A stretch of DNA of 64,000 bases. Origin: Tubulanus polymorphus. Its lineage: Eukaryota > Nemertea > Palaeonemertea > Tubulaniformes > Tubulanidae. The DNA is taken from contig NC_134035.1 of the NCBI RefSeq assembly GCF_964204645.1, forward strand, positions 10,292,501 through 10,356,500. The letters are read 5' to 3'. A model generated the notes under the pieces. That model saw only the letters and a program-made list of their open reading frames with translations. It did no database searches and was not told where the DNA came from. Positions 37,185-47,911 of this stretch are shown piece after piece (positions within the stretch are counted from its first letter, which is position 1; each line of letters starts with the position of its first letter). A program made the position numbers and the translations under genes.

Positions 37185-40100
37185 TTAATTTTCGAGGTAG
37201 TATTTTTTGTATTTCATCAAACAATTTCGAAATGTCTGATCTTCTGTTCTTCGGCCAAGTTTGTCGCTTTCCGCGTATGTTATTTGCCTAAATTTCTGCA
37301 CCACATATACAACGATTTCTTTTCTTAATACCTGGTCGATATACCATACTGCTCCTCTGAAAAGATATATAAATATTAACATATTATTTGTTTTTAAAAA
37401 GCAATTGTCATGAAAGACGGATCGTGGCCACAAATTAGAAGGCCTACTGGTACTTACAACATGTTTTCCTTGAAAACCTCCTCAAGGCGCTCTGAGTGCG
37501 GCAATCTTATGGTTGTGTATGCCGAAGAATATGGTGCACTGAAAGAAATAAAAGCAGTTATAATAAAGTCGGTCAATGTCAACTTGAATCATTTGATACG
37601 ATGGAAATCATATGTTTTTCGCACTCACCCTTTCTTAGCGTAAGTATTCTTCGTTAAGTTTTGCAATTTATGGGCAAGACATTCATCTGCCTACGAAGTA
37701 CATGTATGGTATTATGTTTTGTCAAACAAGGAAACTAGATTCATATATTCATTTAATGTATGTATATTTATTCATACATTCGCATCTTTTCTTACCTGTG
37801 ACGACAGAAGTCCGAGTCCGAATCCCTTTAGTGTACGTTCTGGTCGATTCGAAGTATTTGTGAGGAAGTCTATATGGCGTCTGTATTCGGGTTTACTAAT
37901 TGGAGAATTGGAGATTATGATTAATGCCCATAAGCAGAGTTTAATTGTAAATCGGTTTTCGCCGCTCGTTTACCTTGTCCTTTCAGCGTTTGCGACCTCA
38001 CATATTCGCTTGTCGATGTCATTCATCTGAAAATCAGCAAATGAACATATAAAAATGGTAGTTCCTTTTAACATAAAGATGTAGTAACGAAGGATATAAC
38101 ATTTTGTAAATATATTTTTCACGTTGATTGAACTATCTAATCATTGATCACTTATTAAAACGACGAGGTGTCATAATGCATGTACCATTCATAGTGTACT
38201 TACTTGTTCCAAAAGAAATGTAACCGGAACCTGAAAAATATAATAGAGTATTCAGAAACGAAATATTATTAACCAATTAATCTGGCAGATCATAACGTGA
38301 GAAAAATTCTTACCTGTTTACATCGTTCGCAACAATAATCAATTTCCTCCGCAATATCAGAATTCAGCCCAACACATTCTGGGTGAACCCAAACAGAGCA
38401 CTCTTTGCACGCCATATACTTCCTATTGAATATAAATTAAAGATCGAAGAGAGTGTTATTCAAACATAGATAACATGCTGCGGAACTGCGCCCGGAATAA
38501 TTGTCTCGCAGTAGTTGAGACCTACCTTCCATCATCCTTTTTTTGACAGAAACAGAAAATATCGCTCGATATTTTATTTTTCTTCCTTCGTGGGCCATAC
38601 TCGAAACTAACGCTTTGACGCTATAGGTAAACAGTTTACATTCGGTCAATGCATACAATCAATATACACGCAAACTTATATCCTACAAAACTCACTTTTG
38701 GGATTGGATTTCTGCGTAGGTTTTTGCGTTTTTCTGTGTGTTCATTTTCTAAAGCTACATAGTGCAGGTCTTGTAAATGACCTATCTTGATGGGTGTATC
38801 GTCGTATGTTTTTTCCGGATCTATGACAGTGATCGTGTTCGTTACGGAGCTTGTGTAGATCAATATTGATCGCCCACAGCTGTCGGCTGTGGCCTGGACA
38901 ATAAGTGCATCTGCCCACGTAGTATCAACACTCATGGCTAGCAGGTAGCTTGTCCAATTTGAATGCGGATAGACGACGAAATCCGCTTTATCTGTACCAT
39001 TCTGAAATAGATGTTTTAAAACATTCTATGAAAAATATAGTTTTGCCATTCGCATTTGGTTCGAGATGCTAGTTGGCCTTCGTGTGTATTCATTAATTTA
39101 ATGACCACGTTACTTACTTTAATATATCGATGCATCCTCAAATAATCAACGGCGTTTTTTCGCAAATGCGAAGGTGTGATGTCTAAACCCTCCATGACAA
39201 GTTGGTGACACACTGCAGCGAAAAAACAACTTCCGTCACCTGCCACGTTCTTGATCTTGAGCCCATTATCAGCTACAATACCGCGCAAACGTTCTTCCGC
39301 TGCCCGAAGTTCTTTCGACTCCTCCTTTGAAATGATGCATGCTATGCGAATCGCGTCTCTTTCTATAAGAATAAATCTGTCTACTCAAGAATTGTTTATT
39401 CATAATAAAACTCAAGGGCTTATAGTCCATCAAATCAGAATGACCACAAAGGCTACCTTGTTTGCTTATTCTTTTCTCTTCGCTCTTCTCAATCCACTGA
39501 CGGAGGTCAATAAAATCTTGACTTTCACTGTGGTCAAATGGACTATCATTTCGCGTATCCGCAGTAACTGGACTATCATTTCGCGTATCCGCAGTAACTG
39601 GACTATCATTTCGCGTATCCGCAGTAACTGGACTATCATTTCGCGTATCCGCAGTAACTGGACTATCATTTCGCGTATCCGCAGTTACTGGGCTATCATT
39701 TCGCGTATCCGCAGTAAATGGACTATCATTTCGCGTATCCGCAGTTACTGGACTATCATTTCGCGTATCCGCAGTTACTGGACTATCATTTCGCGTATCC
39801 GCAGTAAATGGACTATCATTTTGCGTATCCGCAGTTACTGGACTATCATTTCGCGTATCCGCAGTAACTGGACTATCATTTCGCGTATCCGCAGTAAATG
39901 GACTATCATTTCGCGTATCCGCAGTAACTGGACTATCATTTCGCGTATCCGCAGTAACTGGACTATCATTTCGCGTATCCGCAGTTACTGGACTATCATT
40001 TCGCGTATCCGCAGTAAATGGACTATCATTTCGCGTATCCGCAGTTACTGGACTATCATTTCGCGTATCCGCAGTTACTGGACTATCATTTCGCGTATCC

Positions 40101-43100
40101 GCAGTAAATGGGCTATCATTTCGCGTATTCGCAGTAACTGGACGTTGACTGTATGTATTCAATTCTGAAAGAAATAATATGGTCTTATTGATGTGTTATA
40201 CATGGGATTCTTGAAAGTGACATAAGCAAAGAATATATTTAGGTATTGACTTTTAACGTACCCGAGTTTATGCCTATATCGAACTTTATTCTTCCATATG
40301 GATCAATCGATGACACTTGCTCCGTTCTTTTCTCAAGTAAATGTTTCGTATGACGATTGATTCGAACGTTCCACAAGTGAATAATGAGTCGCAGCACGAA
40401 CACGTGTTTTGCAGCACCCATCACGTCGAGAAAATAATTGTCTCTTTTTATTACAGAATTAATCTGTTCTTGCGATTGGCTATTTAGCCAACCACGTAAC
40501 TGGCGCACATGGTTTATCCGTCTCAAAATATCTTCCTCGACGCTGGTGTTACTTTCGTGAAAACGATCGAACAGTACGTAGGTATCCGTTGTACGAGTGA
40601 TTGGATGACCACCTGTATCATTTACATAATCATGGTCATTTATGGCGGTGGAGACGGTTGACAACTGATCATATTTCGAGTGTCTTAAATACGGTATATC
40701 AATGTCTAGTTTTTTGTTTTTGGCCGCTGTGATATTTTCCTCGGTTGGTTCTAACAGACGGCCTTCGTTAGGATGAAACATATTCGGAGTGCGTTGATTG
40801 CCGTGTTTTGCTACTATCCCAGCCATGTCACTTATCACAACAGTCGGCTGGTGCTTCATGGAAAGTATCATGTCTACGTGATCTCTCGCCCCTTCTCCAC
40901 GAAGTAACACCTTAATACCGTAGGCCACTCGATGTGGACATGTTACAGCAAGCCAACCACCTGACAATAAAAATAAACAGTCATATTATTCGAACGAACT
41001 TTATATTTAAGTGTGGAGAAACAACGAACATTGATCCTTACCTGAGGCTCCCCATAGTTTAACAAACTTTTTCATAGTACTATTGTTACCATAGACCTTG
41101 CTTTGAAGCATTTTAAGCATATCCGTTTTCGATCCGGTCTCTTTTATTCCGATGCTTCTGCATGCTTTCTGGATGTCTTTTTTCTTGTACTGTAATAATA
41201 GCATTTATTCCTTTTGGCCACTGTAGGTAAGAATTATTTAGTCATAATCTAGGTCTGTTAACTCCTTACCTCAGTGTCGTACATCAAATGTAATATCTGT
41301 TCGGCGGTTATCGTCAATTCATTGTCTTCATCATTGTTGTCGTCTTGAACATGCAAACAGTTGTATTTTTTGTACTCTGTATTTACAGCGGTATCACCGC
41401 GTCTACTTTTACCGATCCATGGCGCCCAGTTACTGAAGTTTGGGGCTATCTTGTTCGCCATGCAACCTAAAATATGTACAAACAAATGCTGTAGCCACTA
41501 TTTGAGATGAATGTGTCTACCTTCTAATGTTGAAATGAATTGTGATGTTTTTGGTCAGAATAGCTACCTTTCCTCAGTCCTTGATTGATTATATCAGTTT
41601 CCACTTGCGAATAAAACGAATCAATATTTACATCATCCGTGCAGTCGTCTGTTGGCTCTAATTCTGAAGCTGCAATAGAAAATAACGCGATGAATGACGT
41701 CCGTTGGTAGAAACAAACAACTTTGTCGATCTGATCTACTAAAACTTGATTTATGCCTTACCATTGAGTCTGAATGCTACTTTCCTACAAACGTCGAACA
41801 TCAAAATCGGTGGATAATAACCACATTCGATACAAGTATACTCATAACTGTGAGAAGTAAGGCTTTCGAAATGAAGGTAGCCATCTAGAATTTTCTGTTG
41901 GTTGAGTTTTATGTTCGATGTTTCCTCTATGATTGACACCAAACGACCTACTGCTGTATGATTCTGAAATGATTAGAGACATGAAATTTCATGAACAATA
42001 GAATTAACAAAGTCATATTTGAACTTTACAGTGAGGTTAATACTTACCATCAAACCAGCTCGTAGCCACAGACATAAACGAATCGACAACAACAAACTGT
42101 CGTCGAAGTTATGAATTCCCTCATCGTGCTCCTGATATCGAAACCAATGACCGCATTGTCTACATTGCCGAACGTATACTTCAACATCTTGAAAACAGTG
42201 TCATTGAAAATTATATGAGACAACATTTTAAATGTATTATTTTCGACTAACTCAATTAAATAAATCCATTAAATAATTAAATCAAAATAACTTACCTGTG
42301 TGAATGGCAATAATATCGACAATTTTCCCGCGAAACGTAAATCTGTGTTCGTGCAGTTCACATCCGCATTTATGGCAACGATTTTCGCGAGGTCTAATCT
42401 GCGTGGTTTGGCTTGGGACTTGTAAATGTCCCGGGTTAACCGGGATTCGCTTGTAATCGCGTAAATAATGCAACAATTCGTCCAAAAGTTGGCCCTGTGG
42501 TGGATATGAATTTTCGATGGAATGGTCAGCGTCTTGGTGTCCGGAATTATTGGATTTCACGTCAGTGAATGCCAGGTTTGATTGCAATAAAAACCACTTT
42601 GCAATAGACTTGTGGATACAGCCTTTTTTTCCTGATGAGCATTTACAATTTAATTGTAATGCTTTCCGATCGAACGAAATGACACATCTACCATGCCGAC
42701 TCCATGATCGTACTTCTCCGCAAAATATTGACATATGGATAAAGCGGTCACTTCTGATCCATACACTGATCAATGGAGCCTTTTTTTCCAATGCCAACTG
42801 TGAACGCGCTAGACAAGCATTTTTGCTATCTATTCCAATAATTTGTCTATGTACAAGTGACTCTAAACTGTCGCTTTTTAACTGTGTATTTACATATGGA
42901 AGGGCGTGAGTAGCACTTTTGACGTGTGGACACTGGTATGCATTATTGCCACCACGTGCAGACGCTTCTTGTGCCGAGATGCACGTTTCGTTTTCGCAAC
43001 TGAACATTGCAAGCGGCGATGCCCTTGCAATCACATGGATAGGGTATCCCGCTCCGTGCATAGAATTCGCGATCAGAAATATTCCCCGATTGGGGTCGAC

Positions 43101-45222
43101 ACATATACCGGGGTGGTGTCTGTTGGAATCAATAATTGCAGATGAATGCTGTGCCATATGCTTCTTCATATTTTTTCTATACCTAATGGTAGCATTGCAA
43201 TATGTACATTTCACATTGTCCCATTTAGTATTCGGTACTTCGTTGACGGATACAACTTCTGCAGAGCGCGGATTCGATACTTCGTTGACGGATACGACTG
43301 CTGCAGAGCGCGGATTCGATACTTCGTTGACGGATACGACTGCTGCAGAGCGCGGATTCGGTACTTCGTTGACGGATACGATTGTTGCTAAGCGCGGATT
43401 CGGTACTTCGTTGACGGATACAACTTCTGCAGAGCGCAAATTCGGTACTTCGTTGACGGATACGACTGCTGCAGAGTGCGGATTCGGTACTTCGTTGACG
43501 GATACGACTGCTGCAGAGTGCGGATTCGGTACTTCGTTGACGGATACGACTGCTGCAGAGCGCGGATTCGGTACTTCGTGGACGGATACGACTGTTTTAT
43601 TACATGCGACTAGATGTGTTTCGAAATTCTCTCTCCGCGATATGATGGCCAAACACTCGGGGCAATGGTAATGGCCATGTCCACTTTGGTTTCGGCAACA
43701 AACATGATGGCATGCGAGTATAAGTATATCTAGCAAAAGCAACAAAAAAAAACAGAAAAAAAGATTAGAAGCAATAATAATACATCGCTTTCATTGTCTG
43801 GTAGCCTTATATTCAAGAAATGCATAGTTCAGTTTACCTCTGTACAAAAACGCTGATTTTCTATGGCTTAGTAGATGGTTCTTTAATCGCGACTTTTTTG
43901 CTGGCTTAAAGACGGTAGTTGGACACGCTGGGCAGCTGTGTAGAGGTTGCTTCGGTAGCGACTCCAAATACGTATCAACAGACTTTATGATAGAGGCATG
44001 CGGCTGCATCGAAAATTACATTATTCATAATATTAGATGAATTAAACTAATTGTCACTGATTATATCTTTAGTTTCAACTAATTATGTATTGTTCATGAT
44101 ATACTTATCATTTAGTCTTAGAAAACAAAACAAATACTGCTATCTTAAACGTTGGACCCGGACGGTTTTCCGTACAAACAAATGAATAATTGTCACTAAT
44201 TATCATAAATATTCAAAGGTTTATCATTCTACATGGTGTGTCAATCATTTAAACTTAGAAAAAAGGCAAATATTGTTTCAAAAAGCTCCTAAAATCACGC
44301 TGTCTGCTACATGGCGTGTCAGGCCCCAAACGGTCTGCAGAATAGCTTCAATTGAGACATGGCGTGAGAAGACCCGATCGATTTTCCGTACAAACAAATG
44401 AATAATTGTCACTAATTATCATGAATATTCAAAGGTTTATCATTCTACATCGTATGTCAATCATTTAAACTTAGAAAAAAGGCAAATATTGTTTCAAAAA
44501 GCTCCTAAAATCACGCTGTCTGCTACATGGCGTATCAGGCCCCAAACGGTCTGCAGAATAGCTTCAATTGAGACATGGCGTGAGAAGACCCGATCGATTT
44601 TCCGTACAAACAAATGAATAATTGTCACTAATTATCATGAATATTCAAAGTTTTATCATTCTACATCGTATGTCAATCATTTAGACTTAGAAAAAAGGCA
44701 AATATTGTTTCAAAAAGCTTCTAAAATCACGCTGTCTGCTACATGGCGTGTCAGGCCCCAAACGGTCTGCAGAATAGCTACAATTGAGACATGGCGTGAG
44801 AGGACCCGATCGATTTTCCGTACAAACAAATGAATAATCGTCACTAATTGTCTTAAATGTTCTAGGATTAATCTTTCTACATGGATTGTCAATCATTTAG
44901 ACTTAGAAAAAAGGCAAATATTGTTTCAAAAAGCTCCTCAAATCACGCTGTCTTCTACATGGCGTGTCAGGCCCCAAGTGTTCTGCAGCCAATATGGCGT
45001 GAGAGGACCCGATCGGTTTTCCTTAAAATGAATGATCTTCACTAATTATCTTAAACGTTGGAAAGTTAACCTTCTTTGCTTGGTAGCCTCAGACAATATT
45101 ATTAAGGAATATTCCAGAATTCAGATTCATACGACCTGATATCATCAATTAAATTATGTAAATGTAAAAAAATGCAAAAAAAAATAACTTACAGTGCTCC
45201 GTCTTTGTACAATATCCTCCAT
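37185..45222 (-). CDS. KDZ transposase with SWIM, SAP, OTU and PHD domains
   Basis: Twenty exons: 45222-45193, 44003-43838, 43729-42296, 42187-42048, 41963-41762, 41669-41568, 41466-41270, 41189-41042, 40960-40262, 40164-39457, 39362-39118, 39001-38696, 38620-38526, 38422-38314, 38230-38204, 38026-37974, 37895-37796, 37690-37629, 37538-37458, 37356-37185. Phases agree throughout (5076 nt, 1691 aa). In order: C2H2-like Cys/His pairs (residues 20-90, about 230), a SWIM finger (CKC...CIH, exon 3), a Cys-rich block (exons 3-5), SAP (exon 8), the transposase core with likely catalytic D851 (ISDMAG), D938 (FDRFH) and E971 (SQEQIN), an OTU domain with C1321 (GDGSCFF) and H1437 (LHYVAL), and a PHD finger (exons 13-14). 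The family includes proteins annotated as HMGXB3-like. No stop or frameshift is seen. Splice sites of exons 15-18 are the least certain. Confidence 0.88.
38314..38620 (-). other. PHD finger of the KDZ protein
   Basis: Split over exons 13 and 14. The ligands read C-x-C (FCFCQKKDDG), C-x2-C (ACKEC), H-x2-C (VHPEC) and C-x2-C (CERC), with W before the His as in histone-binding PHD fingers. Confidence 0.75.
38696..39362 (-). other. OTU cysteine-protease domain of the KDZ protein
   Basis: Exons 11 and 12. The catalytic Cys sits in VAGDGSCFFAAVCHQ and the catalytic His in HLQDLHYVALE, about 116 residues apart, with the W-x-D/ALIVQA helix between them as in OTU deubiquitinases. The exon 11 start was set by phase: an open frame overlapping it continues the upstream repeat exon but ends at a stop, so the true junction is donor 39456/acceptor 39363. 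OTU domains remove ubiquitin. The substrate here is unknown. Confidence 0.8.
39530..40145 (-). repeat. 30-bp minisatellite in KDZ exon 10
   Basis: About twenty nearly identical 30-bp units, each encoding TADTRNDSP[VF] on the coding strand. The unit variants differ mainly at one or two positions (Val/Phe). The unit length keeps both strands open, so the plus-strand ORF here is a shadow. The array separates the transposase core from the OTU domain. Confidence 0.9.
43228..43604 (-). repeat. 42-bp minisatellite in KDZ exon 3
   Basis: About nine 42-bp units, each encoding a 14-residue step around VVSVNEVPNPRSAA. It lies between two Cys/His finger segments. The plus-strand frames across it are antisense shadows. 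Confidence 0.9.
44165..45015. repeat. 216-bp tandem repeats in intron 1 of the KDZ gene
   Basis: Four units with a period of 216 bp (anchors TTTTCCGTACAAAC at about 44166, 44382, 44598 and 44814), the last ending at 45016. Each holds one ATGGCGTGTCAGGCCCC motif (44311, 44527, 44743, 44959) and one ACATGGCGTGAGA motif, both variants of the TIR core. Confidence 0.85.
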
Positions 45223-46739
45223 CGCTAAATCCACATGACAGCCGCTGAGAAACAATTCTAAATTGCTTTTTAGAAATGATATCGACGTCGAAAGGACACT
45301 GACACAACGTATTCTGAATCCTGACTGCGACTGGTTTATTTATATACCGTAATCCAATGTGTTTTTCTCTTAGCCAAGGTGCTGGGTCGTGTTAATTATT
45401 GACGACAAACTAAGTACGCTAACAATTAGCATGGGCCTCAATTTAAGTAATGCACGACCTGGTCATTTTTAATTTTTGATTTAACGAAGAATGAATAAAA
45501 ACAATAAAAGTAGGGGTCTATACAAATTTAACAGTTATGCCACTTCGCGTTAAGATTAATTGCAAATTTACGCTTTAGTTAATTCCCCCTTGTTTGTCCA
45601 TTAAAAACCATTTGATTGTTATTAATATTTGATTTTCGAGTACGTTAGAGGCTTTAGTGCTAGATTTTATTCTCAAGTTGCAGACATATTGTCTCGCGCC
45701 TGTTGAATCAGCCATCTGAATTACTGCTTATTTTGCACATTGTAAAAGACATTGACAAATTCAACTGTTTTTTTTTGCGCTTTCCTCGTATCTTGTGACA
45801 GCTCTTTTTGGTCCGACAATGTCTTCTACATGGCGTGTTAGGCCCCAAATGTTCTGCAGCCAATATGGCGTGTCAGGCCCCAAATGGTCTGCAGAATAGC
45901 TTCAATTGAGACATGGCGTGAGAGGACGCGATCGGTTTTCTATGGAAGCAACTAATTGTCACTAATTATATCTTTAGTTTCAATTAGTTATATATTGTTC
46001 ATAATCATAAAGTCTTAGAAAACAAAACAAATACTGCTAGAAAATCGCGATTTGTCTTCTATATGGCGTGTCAGGCCCCGAATGTTCTGCAGCCAATATG
46101 GCGTATCAAGCCCTAAATGGTCTGCAGAATAGCTTCAATTTACATGGCGTGAGAGGACCCGATCGGTTTTTCGTAGAAATAAATGAATAATTGTGACTGA
46201 TTATCATAAATTTCAATCAGTAGTACAATAATCATTAAGTCTTAGAAATAGGTTTATAAATCGTTGTTTTTATTGTGTTCACATGTTAAAATATACAAAA
46301 ATCGCTTTGGTAAATGTAGCTGATGATCTCCTGATTCACCGTCTCGATTCACTGTCATTTTCCCTCCGGCACCATGATGGAAACCTGTAAAAAACATAGT
46401 CGCAGAATTTTACATAAAAATCTTTCGATATATATGCATAACTGAATATAGTTATGAAGTAAAAACGGGATATAATTTTCTTTCAAAGTGGTTGGACTGA
46501 ACGGAATACTTCACAAAAAAAGTATTAGTACCGCTACTGTGTATATATTTAGACAGTAAGTTAAGAATAAATAGAAATTCATTACACATTGACATATCGG
46601 TACATGAAATTATCTCATTCAGGTTTTACACGTCGTATCGGACTTAAAAACGTGGTCCGTTCGACGCGAACATATATCTTCGTTCCGTGTGAATTATATA
46701 TAGTCTGCATTTTGCTCGGGGCTTGTGACGCCATGTCAG
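45223..46739. other. right subterminal region of KDZ element
   Basis: 5' flank of the transposase gene. It holds further single copies of the ATGGCGTGTCAGGCCCC motif (45830, 45865, 46063 and a variant at 46098), each followed by GATCGGTTTTC-like sequence. A TTTTTTACAG acceptor-like site near 46393 (minus) could mark an untranslated exon. No other ORF is supported. Confidence 0.6.
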
Positions 46740-46797
46740 ATATGGCGTGACAAGCCCCGGGGCTTGTGACGCCATGTTCTGCTGATTCTTAAGATTG
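46740..46797. repeat. right terminal inverted repeat of KDZ element
   Basis: The 36-bp core at 46740-46775 (ATATGGCGTGACAAGCCCC... to ...TTGTGACGCCAT) and the outer block TCTTAAGATTG at 46787-46797 are the counterparts of the left TIR. A second ATGGCGTCACAAGCCCC motif lies inverted at about 46718-46734. Confidence 0.85.
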
Positions 46798-47911
46798 ACT
46801 TCACTCAAAACTTTGAGCTTTTATCATTTACTCGTATTTTGTTTCCGGGTTCTCTACTGACTTGCATTTGGGATCAAGCTTCATAGCCAAATTCAAATTT
46901 AGTTTATAACTCATTCATATACCCTCACTTGCCAGGGTTCATCTACTCACCAAAAAGAAAAAAACGTTCGGTCGAACGCACAATTGGACAACAAGGTGCA
47001 TGTGCATGGCGGATGGTTTTCAATTCATTTCAACCACAGTGACTTGCCTGAATAATAGATTGTGAAATTGATGTCAAAAAGTTATAACGTTCACTCTTGC
47101 AGTTTTGACAAATTTCTGAAAGCGAAACTGTGGAGGCGGCAGCAATGGTCAAACGTCGGGAAAACTGATAACTGATAACGTATTACTTAAACCGTTTCAT
47201 CCAGTATCATCTAAGTCATAGGCCATCCGTCTAGGTGTTGGTATAATTGATATTCACTGTTATTGTTAATTCGGATAGTTGCGTTCAAGATCCTTCATTG
47301 GTGGCGATTTCTGTTGTGGGGAAACTAGACAGAGATGTAGAGCCAACGAACGCAAGAGTGGAATATTCTTGATTTATAGATTTAATACGTCGTAATGTGG
47401 TGAAAGACAAGAGGGTGACCGGAGAATGACAATGAAAATCTAACATAATCAAGTTGTGGGTCGATTCGGTTAGTAATAATAAACATGGCATTGTCCGATT
47501 AGTCGTGGTAAATTATACGTGCCTCAAGAGAGTAACCACGACTAGGCAAGACAACTTTAAAATGATAAAATATTAAAACCTAACTGCGCAAGAGTTGCTT
47601 TTCTTTGTACAAAGCACAATTCTACTGCGATCCTAGAATATTGGTGCAGTTCCTCGAAGACGAATTTTCACTCAGTCAGTATCATTAACAACTTCGGTTT
47701 CAATATCTTAATAGCGGGATTTTGAAACGGATGCGTAAAATCAGATGGTGAAGTTTTGAAATGGAAAAATCACAATCGGAAGCCGATTAATTTGCTACAC
47801 CATGACGACTAGAGAGATTGTAACGACGAACAGAATATTACATCGAGAAAAAATAATCAAAAATATATTGATATCGAAATGTTTTGTTGTTTTTCGACGG
47901 TGAAATGGAAG
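46798..47911. other. intergenic, no gene recognised
   Basis: Spacer between the KDZ element and the thioesterase cluster. Only short ORFs without similarity. Confidence 0.4.

Larger units (their letters stand above)
36194..46797 (-). mobile_element. KDZ/Zisupton-like DNA transposon
   Basis: A 10.6-kb element bounded by terminal inverted repeats (36194-36250 and 46740-46797), with repeat ladders near both ends and a single multi-exon gene filling the inside. Published Zisupton elements of fish are about 11 kb, with one many-exon gene, inverted ends and 8-bp target duplications (recalled knowledge). This element matches in size, layout and transposase type. I find no convincing target-site duplication. 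The only nearby direct repeat is CAAAACTTT at 36165-36173 and 46806-46814, which would place the true ends slightly further out. The TIRs are 35/36 identical in their core and the gene is intact, which suggests fairly recent activity. Confidence 0.85.

Noticed and set aside
39251-40168. Plus-strand 305-aa ORF of WTIISRIRS repeats
   Set aside because: Antisense of the 30-bp minisatellite in KDZ exon 10. It is open only because the unit length is a multiple of three.
43228-43604. Possible CRISPR-like array
   Set aside because: Units are contiguous with no unique spacers, inside a coding exon of a eukaryotic gene.
42919-43671. Plus-strand 250-aa ORF rich in TSLTDTTAAE repeats
   Set aside because: Antisense shadow of KDZ exon 3 and its 42-bp minisatellite.
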